Shown here one piece after another: positions 22,690 through 30,946 of a DNA stretch of 64,000 bases. Within the stretch, counting starts at the first letter, position 1, and each line of letters begins with the position of its first letter. Source of the DNA: Saccharomycopsis malanga. Lineage: Eukaryota > Ascomycota > Saccharomycetes > Ascoideales > Saccharomycopsidaceae. The stretch is from positions 868,001 to 932,000 of the forward strand of contig CP025326.1 of NCBI GenBank assembly GCA_004014935.1. Reading direction: 5' to 3'. Both the position numbers and the translations under genes were made by a program. The notes under the pieces were generated by a model. The model saw only the letters and a program-made list of their open reading frames with translations, searched no databases and had not been told where the DNA came from.

Positions 22690-23080
22690 GAAGAATTGTA
22701 CTTTGAAGCTTACAAAAAGCAGCGGTTTCCGCTTGCCTTTAATGCTTTAGGGAAAGTCTCCGGTCAAAGAAGCGGAAATCGTAGTGTGATTAATGTCATA
22801 CTAGCAGACATCACTGAGATGACCATGGTTTAGTCCATGTTATGGCATCAAGGGTGTTAGCACTAAAGTCAATGGTTGTTCCTTTTGAACCTAGCAATGC
22901 CATTTATGACATTGAATCATTGGCTTTGAAAAAAAGTGCTGATATCTGTTGTGACATGGCATACTACTGTTTGTCTTGGTTGATTGTCTGTTGATTCCTA
23001 TGGTCGACTGGCCATAGAATGAGTTTCGACAACAGACTTATCTTTTGATTAGTCTAGACGAAAGTTATTACAATTGAATA
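22690..23080 (+). ncRNA. NME1: Probable RNase MRP RNA (NME1-type)
   Basis: No ORF, but the landmarks of nuclear RNase MRP RNA occur in order. (1) P1: AATTGTA at 22694-22700 pairs with TACAATT at 23069-23075. (2) GAAGCTTACAAAA at 22705-22717, the same wording as in yeast NME1, followed by a P3-type hairpin (AGCGG/CCGCT at 22721-22733) and ATGCTTTAGG. (3) The MRP form of CR-I, GAAAGTCTCC at 22752-22761 (GAAAGTCCCC in human RMRP). (4) A CR-V candidate, ACAACAGACTTATC near 23028-23041, whose AGACTT (23034-23039) pairs perfectly with AAGTCT (22754-22759) to give P4. The span of about 390 nt is slightly larger than the yeast RNA (340). MRP cleaves pre-rRNA at site A3. The exact ends are inferred from P1. 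Known RNA sequences are quoted from memory. Confidence 0.9.
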
Positions 23081-25488
23081 ACAGATCACTTTTGGTTTGT
23101 TGCAACACAATGGAGCTCACTCTTGCATCACGAACGTCTTTTTTTTTCTTATTTCCAAGCTTGTTTCTTGTTATAACTTTGTTATAATGAAGAATAAGTG
23201 CAGTCAAATGTGCCAAGCTGACTGTTTTGTCATAAAAAAAATCGACGCTTGTTTTTTAGCCCACGGTAGTTTTCTTTTATATAGTTATATAGTGTTAGTC
23301 ACATACTAACTGCAGTCAAAGTTGTTTCAGATGATGAAAATAATTTATTTTGAGTCAAGCTCTGAATGTTTTTTTAAAAAAAATCTTGAAGATATTTCTA
23401 CTTCTGATATGAAACAATTTTGACTAGTTTGTTTAGTATAAGACTAGTCATAGTATATAGTCAATAGAAGCCAGTTGGTTGTTTATTTAAAGATACAGCT
23501 TGGAAACGAAAGTAAGTATTAAACAACCTACAGCTAGTGATCGTTTGGAATATCAAAAATCTGTGGCTATTGTAAACCCGCGAGTTCAAACTTTAGTGTA
23601 TAAAAAGAGTTGTGTAGAAACAGTATATCAGCAATTGATAAAATTACACTCGATAGTGATAAGAGAAGCAACTCGAGAGAAGACTAGTTTAAGTACAACT
23701 ATCAGGTTCTTCAAGCTGTTCCTGACGAAGAAAGTGGATTGAAAATAAAAGTACAAGAATGAACCTTTTGAAATGGCTCTTGTAAGAAATAATTTATTTT
23801 TAGCCTGGTCATTGTCTTTTGAATGATTTTCGAAGCGTCAGAAGAATAAGAAATTTAAGTTTAAAAATATTGATTTGATGGAATCAGGAAAAAGTTGATA
23901 ACCAAAAAGATAATAATTTGGAAAAATACAATCAGGGATAATCAAAAAGATAATAATTTGGAGAAAAAATAATCAAATACTTGGTAAAAAAAAGATAAAC
24001 CAATTAGAAAAAAATAATTTCCTGAACAACAATCAACAATTAGATATTATTTTATCTGAAGAGGAAGTAAATCTATTGGTAGTTTCTGGTTATGGCGTCT
24101 AAAGATGGTTTGCTATTTCATCGAATCTTAACATTATATTATCTTCATTTGTACGGTCTTAAGCACATTCTTGTAGCTAACTAGATGAGCATCAAATGAT
24201 TATTACATTGACTATGATTAGTGAGTGGCATCCAAGAGATGATTACAGTTTTTTGTAGCAATTTGTTTAACTAAATTTATGGTGCATGATGATTTGATTT
24301 AATGTGCTTTCTATAGGTCAGATTTGTTTTATACTGGCAAAATTTGACCATATCATGATAACCTGAATTCTCACATTAAAATACCAATGCCAATCTAAAT
24401 TTTCCAATTAAAATACGAATACCGACCTCAAAAAGCTACAGCATTTACTTGTAATTCAGGCATATATAGAAACTACTAGGCCTAACGAATGATAGTCATA
24501 AACAATTACGGCACACATGGGTGGGTCTAGGCTTTTTCTAGCTAGTGAAAAACTATAGGGAAAACTCTACGGCCGAAAAAACTGCAAAACCCTGCCGACT
24601 ACGCTTTTTGGTTATTTCTGGATTGTGCCAGCACATTGTAAGCGGCTGGATCATTCCTATTTGAAAGGCTTTTCGTCTAGATTGCAGAATATAATCTGAC
24701 ATTGATTTCCATCTTGCCTCTTTAGTATATCTCATGCAACAGGGCATGTGCATGGCACAGAATTCCCTTATTTGCATACAATGGACTGGAAAAGACACTA
24801 TTTTTACATTTTTGTATTGATTTCTGCTAGTACAAAGGGTTATCAGGCATCAAGCTTCCACTAGTTCAATGTAAACTGGCGAATAATCTATGGTAGAAGG
24901 ATCATATTGATCTGCGCCTTCCGGCGGGGACGCAAGTCTCAACAGTACACCTGCATGATCGCAGCCATATAATCTACATGATATGGAACATAATACATTA
25001 CTTGACTCAATAAAATGCAATGGTTCACAAGCCAAAAAGAACACACTATGCTGAGGGCTTTTTTTCTACAATCTAGAACCGAATAATATCATGGAGAGCC
25101 TCGAGAGGCAGAAAGAAGTGCATTCTGACACTTGCAGGGGCCTGCAGGTTGGCGCCGCAAGCCGTTGGCATGCATATCATTCTTGGGCAATGTTGACTCT
25201 TGGAAGTGAGGCTTTAAGGCCCTTAGACAGTGTAAAGTAGGCATTTACAGTTAGTTGGTTATTTGTAAAAGAGATGTGTGGCGAGTATATTACTGTTATG
25301 GCACGCCTGTAGTTTTCCTTTTTTCTTTTTGTAGTTTGTATCTATCTTTCACTTCTGATTGTTTTTTGATTTCCACCTATCGTGATTCTTGAGCCTTCCC
25401 AACTTGTTCATTCGTTTAAAGGTTAGTAAGGATATATAAGCTACAAGCAAGAAAAGTCAATCAAAAACTCCAAGGGATTTTGCAAGCC
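23081..25488. other. Gene-free stretch (2.4 kb)
   Basis: No confident gene. A 35-base sequence (AAAAAGATAATAATTTGGA...) is repeated directly at about 23904 and 23945. On the plus strand an 80-codon frame lacking an ATG (23500-23742) and on the minus strand two short frames (24553-24798 and 24850-25044) show no domain I recognise. From about 25080 the DNA is the upstream region of the membrane protein gene. Confidence 0.4.
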
Positions 25489-27063
25489 ATGACCAAGAGA
25501 AACCGCATATTTTTATTAGCAAGTTTGCTTCTTCCGTTGGCTCATGCTGACATTCAGGAAAAGTATTATGTCAATGCCAATGACATTGGCGGTGCTACAG
25601 TTTTACCATCTTATCTTACGACTGGTACAGGTGAATGGGACACGCCAACCTTGACTACCATTGACTGGAGAACCTGGGACAATCCGTGGGCAGCTTCTAC
25701 TTTGTCTACTGCTGTGACCACCCCAACAAGTCCAACAACCACTGATGTAACTTCGTCGGCAACCACATCAGCTTCGTCCAGCTCTTCGACTCATTCCACA
25801 GCATCCTCGACCTCATCTTCCACTTCAACTTTGGCTTCCAGCTCCAGCTCCTCTACCAATTTGGATACACAGGAGAAATCAAAGGACAAAAATGCTCGCA
25901 GAGCAAAGATTGTGATTGGAGTTGTGTGTGGTATTGTTGGGTTAGTTGGTCTTTTGGCAGCTCTTTTGGTGTTGCTTTGTTTCATACAAAAGAGAAGAAA
26001 CAGACGTGAAAGTGACGAGAAGGATATTAATATACGAGAAATCCCAGGAATGCCAGACAGCAACGAAAAAGGATTAGGGTCAGCAGGTATTGCTGCTGCT
26101 GGTGCTGCCGGTGTTGCTGCTCTTGGCGCTGTTGAGGTGTTGGGAGATGACGATGACGACAAGAAAGGTATTGAAAGAATCGACAGTCCAATGGATGATA
26201 ACGCCAGTACCATCACAGGAAGTTTCGCTTCATTGTCTGAGAAGTTGAAGGAGATTCAACAACAGTATTCTGGAGATGAAGGCGACAACGATAACCTCAG
26301 CACTTTCTCAACCATTAACGGTGACCATCATCAATCCCAAGTCATTACTGATGCTGCTATTGCTAAGACCAGAGATAGATCCTCATACCAATCTGATAGT
26401 AGCGTTTCTACGGGCGAAACACATAGATCGTCTTACAGTTCTTACAGATCGTCTCTTAAAGAAGCTTCTCCATCTATTAATAACAAATCGTTGAAATCGG
26501 TTTCTCCTAAAAACGCTCTTGCTGTGATCCAAGATTCTGCCAGTGAATCCCGTGAATCTGACGATGACTTGTACGTAGACAGAAAAGTGGACAGCTCTGA
26601 CAATTCTAGCAACGAAGCCAAGAAAAATAACTTGTCTCCATTCAAGCCTAGAAAGAGCAACGAAAGCCCAAACACCGTAACTACTGGTACCTCTGTCATC
26701 ACCGGTGTTGATAGTGACGCTGCCAGCTTTGAACATGACGAAAACTATCCTAACAAATACAACAACTTTGCTACTGAATTGTTGGCTGCCAAGCCTGGAA
26801 AGCCAAAGTTGGTGCAGATTGACAGTAAAGATGCTGAATCCAACAAGGTGTTGGAAACAGTCAAAGAAGAAGACAATAGAAAAGAAAGTATCACCACTAT
26901 CAACGGACAACACTCTCAAAATTCTGAGGGCACCGATTATGAATCCACTACATCCAAGAAAAGAGACTCTCAGTTTGATTTTGAGTCTGGTGACGATGAA
27001 GATTTAGAAGATTCAAAAGAAAAAAACACCACCGAGGCATCTTTTTTCAAAGAAAAGATTTGA
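25489..27063 (+). CDS. Single-pass membrane protein with Ser/Thr-rich ectodomain (cell-surface sensor-like)
   Basis: 524 residues from the ATG at 25489. The frame is open three more codons upstream, from a TTG. A signal peptide (about 1-20, IFLLASLLLPLAHA) is followed by a short region with EYYV/TIDWRTWDNPW, then a Ser/Thr tract (about residues 75-125) suited to heavy O-mannosylation, then one transmembrane helix (about 142-166, IVIGVVCGIVGLVGLLAALLV) and a basic stop (KRRNRR). The cytoplasmic tail of about 350 residues is acidic and rich in Ser, with many possible phosphosites. The layout recalls yeast wall-stress or polarity proteins (Mid2, Wsc, Skg6/Tos2), but there is no WSC cysteine domain and I cannot name an ortholog. 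Confidence 0.8.
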   Translation: MTKRNRIFLLASLLLPLAHADIQEKYYVNANDIGGATVLPSYLTTGTGEWDTPTLTTIDWRTWDNPWAASTLSTAVTTPTSPTTTDVTSSATTSASSSSSTHSTASSTSSSTSTLASSSSSSTNLDTQEKSKDKNARRAKIVIGVVCGIVGLVGLLAALLVLLCFIQKRRNRRESDEKDINIREIPGMPDSNEKGLGSAGIAAAGAAGVAALGAVEVLGDDDDDKKGIERIDSPMDDNASTITGSFASLSEKLKEIQQQYSGDEGDNDNLSTFSTINGDHHQSQVITDAAIAKTRDRSSYQSDSSVSTGETHRSSYSSYRSSLKEASPSINNKSLKSVSPKNALAVIQDSASESRESDDDLYVDRKVDSSDNSSNEAKKNNLSPFKPRKSNESPNTVTTGTSVITGVDSDAASFEHDENYPNKYNNFATELLAAKPGKPKLVQIDSKDAESNKVLETVKEEDNRKESITTINGQHSQNSEGTDYESTTSKKRDSQFDFESGDDEDLEDSKEKNTTEASFFKEKI

Positions 27064-27627
27064 TTTGAATGTTGATATTTATTTCGGACATTCTTCTTCT
27101 TCTTCAGTCATTTGTTCTTTCAACTTTTTGCTGGACAAGGTTGTATAACACTGTTTCTTATTTGCCAGTTTACTAATTTTCCCAATTTATTTTTCATTTC
27201 TTCATTATCCCTTCGTCTCTAATGCTTCTCCATTCCCCCCGCTTACATTTTCTCATTTTGTATTATTACCCAATCTTCTATACTTTAGCATAATTATTAG
27301 CTCGTTTGCCAATATAAATCGTTTTTCCATTAAATGTTCTTCTTCATAATTAGTGGTAAGACCACTGGGCCGTATGGCTCAGTGGTCAGTGCTCTCAGAG
27401 AAGAGAAAAAAGACCTAATAGGAACACGGGTGAGAATATCATGATGGGCATTATTAGTTTTACCGAGTCTCTTTAGACATAGCGTGGATATACCTTTGTA
27501 CTGGGCTTGAAATATAAGATATTATTATTATTATTAGTGGTAAAATACAACCGGATATTGCTATACTCCTTACTGTATATTCAAACCCCATAAAACACTG
27601 GCTAACAAACATTAAACTCAACAATGT
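27064..27627. other. Gene-free stretch with a young family A insertion
   Basis: The 3' flank of the membrane protein gene, a family A copy with target-site duplications (27349-27543), and 80 bases before the stop codon of the pterin dehydratase. Confidence 0.7.
27349..27543 (+). mobile_element. Family A SINE-like insertion with 11-bp target-site duplication, copy 7
   Basis: The repeat body (27360-27532) begins with CCACTGGGCCGTATGGCTC (A-box-like TGGCTCAGTGG), continues with AGAGAAGAGAAAAAAGACCT and TTTTACCGAGTCTCTTTAGACATAG, and ends with CTGGGCTTGAAATATAAGAT and ATT repeats. ATTAGTGGTAA lies immediately before (27349-27359) and after (27533-27543). A direct repeat of this size plus a simple-repeat tail is typical of target-primed reverse transcription. 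Confidence 0.85.
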
Positions 27628-27981
27628 CTACCTATAATGCTTAGCATAATCGTTCACTCGCTTCGCCAACATAAAGTCAATCTCAGATATTCCCTGGACA
27701 TCATGCGTCTGTAGAGTGATGCTCACATTATTGTACGTATACTGCACTGTTGGATGGTGTCCATATAAATGTGACCTCATGTTGATCTGCTGGATGAACG
27801 AGCTTGTAGCTTCAAAGTTTCTAAGGATAAACTTCTTTTGAATACTGGGATACAGATTATACTCCTGCAATTGCCATTGACTGCCGTCTTTGAACGTATT
27901 GTTCAACAACTTGAGCTTATCTGCAATTTCACCCGCATTCAATCGAGTGACTGCGCTTTTCACGATCTTAATACACGCCAT
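27628..27981 (-). CDS. MCO14: Pterin-4a-carbinolamine dehydratase-like protein
   Basis: 117 residues, the usual length of the family. It shows the family core: FEATSSFIQQINMRSHLYGHHPTVQYTY with the active-site His75-His76-Pro77, then NNVSITLQTHD (His93, Asp94) and GISEIDFMLAKRVN. The enzyme dehydrates 4a-hydroxy-tetrahydropterins. Yeasts carry the protein (YHL018W), reported as mitochondrial, though they make no tetrahydrobiopterin, so its real substrate is unclear. It is divergent from APM2, the same neighbour pair as YHL018W-YHL019C in S. cerevisiae. Confidence 0.88.
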   Translation of the reverse strand: MACIKIVKSAVTRLNAGEIADKLKLLNNTFKDGSQWQLQEYNLYPSIQKKFILRNFEATSSFIQQINMRSHLYGHHPTVQYTYNNVSITLQTHDVQGISEIDFMLAKRVNDYAKHYR

Positions 27982-28385
27982 ATTACTGGTTCTTACACAC
28001 TTTATAATCTCTCAATACTATATGCAATTATTTATGTAGATAGGTTTACAATACCCTTAAAGCTTTCCTCAAATTCCTCCCTATATTACTAAGGGTTATG
28101 AGCGATGCACACGCTATACTATATAGAGTATACTATATAGAGTATACTATATAAAGAAGAATTTTCAATCTGACCACTAGCACTAGCACCCGTCACTACC
28201 AAAAATAATGAGCTACCCAACCGCAAAATCCTCCCCACAAGCCAATCACCAACTACTCTTAATCGCCTGTTAATCCTATATTGGGGTCACGTGACTGTTA
28301 GACACTCTGTACATAAAATGTATGGCGAAGTGCCCATAATAGTGAATATATAGGCAGGGACACCTTGAGATAGCAGATAATTAAG
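27982..28385. promoter_or_regulatory. Divergent promoter of the pterin dehydratase and APM2
   Basis: 404 bases between two divergent start codons. A run of three TATACTATATAGAG-like 15-base units lies at about 28110-28153. GGTCACGTGAC at about 28285 is a perfect palindrome holding a CACGTG E-box, the type of site bound by Cbf1/Pho4 bHLH factors. Confidence 0.6.
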
Positions 28386-30269
28386 ATGGCTACTGCCATT
28401 ACAATACTAAATCATGAGTTGGCGCCGCTCGTGACGCGGGTGTATAAGCACAATAACGAGGATGATGCGCTTGAGGACATATTGGAGCGATTTAGGTTGG
28501 TGGTGGTGAATAATAATATAGGAGCCTTGGAGCCCATTCTCCAGATAGAGGATTATCATTATATATATGTTTATTCGAACAACCTTATATTGGTTATGGT
28601 GGTAGCGTCGCGGCATTACCAGCTGGCGAATGTGATGTGTTACGTGTTGTTTTTGAAAAAGTTTGAGGACATCTTGAAGAGTTATTTCAAGACACATTTG
28701 TTAGATCAGGATATGATAGTGGACAACTTTCTTCTTTTATATGAGCTTTTTGACGAGATGATGGATTTTGGGTTTGTCCAAATCACAGACTTCAATATTC
28801 TCAATGAATACATCAAAATGCGGCTAAATTTCTCCGAGGAGGATCTGAAGAAGGACAAAACGTTTGAGCATGAATTGAATTCTAGTATATCGCGGATGTC
28901 GACAACCCAACTCTCGTGGCGGCCAAAGGGCATTTTCTACAAAAAAAACGAGATATTCATTGACATTGCAGAGAAGGTGAATTTACTTGTAGACAGCCAT
29001 AACCATATCAAAAAACAACTTATTGTAGGCCAAGTCAAGGTCAAATGCTTTTTATCTGGAATGCCCACTCTTAGGCTTGGTCTTAACGAGTTTATGGCTT
29101 CAGATTATGATGAAAGTAGTACAATTGATTCTTTCAAACGGCTAAAGTTTGACAATTTGAATTTCCATCAATGTGTGGAGTTGTCCAAGTTTTCCAACGA
29201 TAATACCATTAGTTTTATTCCGCCAGACGGAAAGTTTGTGCTATTAACGTACAGGCTTCAGGTGCGGAAACCACCGTTGATCAAGGTCAGCAATGTAAAC
29301 TTCAAAAAGAAAATCATCTACAAAAGAGGAACAGTCCTGTCCCACTCTTCCCCGTCCCAATCTGTCGCGCCATCAGATGGCCAAATAAAAGAAACAAAGC
29401 TTCTCATATCTGTAGATATACAAACAACATTCACCAAACGTGTCTATGCCAGTGATGTCTCGGTGATAATTCCGTTGAATTTCAAGAAATACTATGTAAA
29501 CTTCGACCATGTTCCCCGGTTCAAAACCAAGATAGGAACAGTTGTCTTGGACATCGAGAAGCAAAGTATAGTGTGGAAGATATCCACTGTCAACGGGAAT
29601 CGAGAGTTTCAAATGTCAAGCGAAATTGCTCTATTGAATGACGAAGATGTTCCTCAAGAAGATACAGAGCTTCTCAACGATTCTTCCAGTGAATCGTCAG
29701 ATTCTGAGGCTGAGAAAACTTATGATTATTACTATGGTGACAAACAAGACAAACATATTAGCAGCAAGGCAAAACGCTTGAAACAAGTATACAAAACAGT
29801 CCAAAAGGAACAGAGGAAAATCTACAAAAACAAACAACTTGTCGCCAAATCCAGTGGTCCCACCTCTCCTTCCTTCCTTATAGAAAACCCTAATTCCATC
29901 CAAGAAAACCTCGACACTATCACCGACTCCCCCAGCGTCCCAGAACAGCCCACTGACATCAATGACCTGTTCTATATCAATCGCAACCTCGTAAAGGTGA
30001 ACTTCAAAATAGAAAACTTGACCCATTCGGGATTGAAAATCACATATCTCAAAATCAATGAACCTCTCTTAGAATATACTTCGTTCCCATGGGTGAAATA
30101 CGTGTCCATGAATGACGAGGAATACGGATTCAAATTCGATTTCAACCGTACAGGGCCTTCGGAAACTATTGTGAAACGTATCAGGGAGCGCAAAGATTCC
30201 GAGCAAACTCGCTTTATTGGCGGTGGTAACACCCAAAAAACTGTCCAGAAGACGTGGAAAAAATTGTAA
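28386..30269 (+). CDS. APM2: AP-1 adaptor mu-like subunit Apm2
   Basis: 627 residues. An N-terminal longin-like domain (about 1-145) is followed by the mu homology domain from residue 176 (LSWRPKGIFYKKNEIFIDI), with LSGMPTLRLGLNE (223-235), FIPPDGKFVLLTYRL (277-291) and the C-terminal SGLKITYLKINEPLLEYTSFPWVKYVSMN. A low-complexity acidic then basic insert (about 420-540) interrupts the domain. This, together with the length (605 in S. cerevisiae Apm2, 475 in Apm1), argues for Apm2, the alternative medium chain of clathrin adaptor AP-1. Gene order supports it: the pterin dehydratase is on one side, as in S. cerevisiae. The next coding gene on the other side encodes a Mil1-like protein, a known partner of Apm2. 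Confidence 0.86.
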   Translation: MATAITILNHELAPLVTRVYKHNNEDDALEDILERFRLVVVNNNIGALEPILQIEDYHYIYVYSNNLILVMVVASRHYQLANVMCYVLFLKKFEDILKSYFKTHLLDQDMIVDNFLLLYELFDEMMDFGFVQITDFNILNEYIKMRLNFSEEDLKKDKTFEHELNSSISRMSTTQLSWRPKGIFYKKNEIFIDIAEKVNLLVDSHNHIKKQLIVGQVKVKCFLSGMPTLRLGLNEFMASDYDESSTIDSFKRLKFDNLNFHQCVELSKFSNDNTISFIPPDGKFVLLTYRLQVRKPPLIKVSNVNFKKKIIYKRGTVLSHSSPSQSVAPSDGQIKETKLLISVDIQTTFTKRVYASDVSVIIPLNFKKYYVNFDHVPRFKTKIGTVVLDIEKQSIVWKISTVNGNREFQMSSEIALLNDEDVPQEDTELLNDSSSESSDSEAEKTYDYYYGDKQDKHISSKAKRLKQVYKTVQKEQRKIYKNKQLVAKSSGPTSPSFLIENPNSIQENLDTITDSPSVPEQPTDINDLFYINRNLVKVNFKIENLTHSGLKITYLKINEPLLEYTSFPWVKYVSMNDEEYGFKFDFNRTGPSETIVKRIRERKDSEQTRFIGGGNTQKTVQKTWKKL

Positions 30270-30946
30270 ACATGAAATTGTACGCAACATGTATTGTAAA
30301 TGATGTCATTCAAAAATGAGTTTTAATACTATTTAGCATATAGACGTTCAAATTATTGAAGTTAATTTGTTAGTAGTGAAGTTTGGCAGTAAATGTGTTA
30401 CAACCCTGTTAGAGTAATATTGTAAATTGCTAATTTGCTTTGATCAGATTATCTAGATCATTTGATACTATCAATAAAAAAGTTCAAAGCCTACAGTATC
30501 AAATTACAAAAGTCACTAGGCAGGATGGCTCAGTGCTTAGAGGTCCTGAAAAGAGAAAAGACCTAAAAGGATTCCTGGTTCGAACCCGACTATGTGCGAC
30601 TTTTTATTCGTTACTGAATGTGACTCCACAGCCAAAGTACAACTGGCTGAAACACGACCTACATCAAAGCTTAGTGCTTACTTTACCATTCATTACGTGA
30701 TCTTCCCCTTAAGTGTGAAGGTTATGATTTGTTGGAATATTCCACTGCGTTTCACCAAGTCCTTTCAACACCACATCTATATACGGAACTGATACGTACG
30801 GGGCTCGAAATATATGAATTATTATATTATCAGAATAACTCTAATAATTACTCGAACAACTAAACCCTTATCCAACTTTCCTTCTCCAATCCCCTGTCCG
30901 TGCAAAACCTTTTAATATTACAAAATGAATTTATTATACACTACAT
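30270..30946. other. Intergenic region between convergent APM2 and MIL1-like genes
   Basis: Contains the 3' flanks and the best-preserved family A element (30512-30830). No gene seen. Confidence 0.7.
30512..30830 (+). mobile_element. Family A SINE-like repeat, copy 8 (A and B boxes intact)
   Basis: Full-length-looking copy. The A-box-like TGGCTCAGTG is at 30526-30535 and a perfect B box, GGTTCGAACCC, at 30577-30587. The spacing is close to that of a tRNA, with an AGGTC/GACCT stem between them. The tRNA-unrelated body carries TAGTGCTTACTTTACC, GTTTCACCAAGTCC and GATACGTACGGGGCTCGAAATAT. No acceptor stem is conserved at the 3' end, so this is not a tRNA gene but a tRNA-derived element. Confidence 0.82.

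Noticed and set aside
23330-23374. ATGATGA followed by CTGA with a 10-base match to 25S rRNA upstream of the CTGA
   Set aside because: The boxes are only about 35 bases apart, too close for a C/D snoRNA, and there is no closing stem. The rRNA match is probably chance.
30512-30590. Functional tRNA gene
   Set aside because: A and B boxes are present, but there is no acceptor stem pairing and no proper anticodon arm. The sequence recurs as part of a dispersed family.
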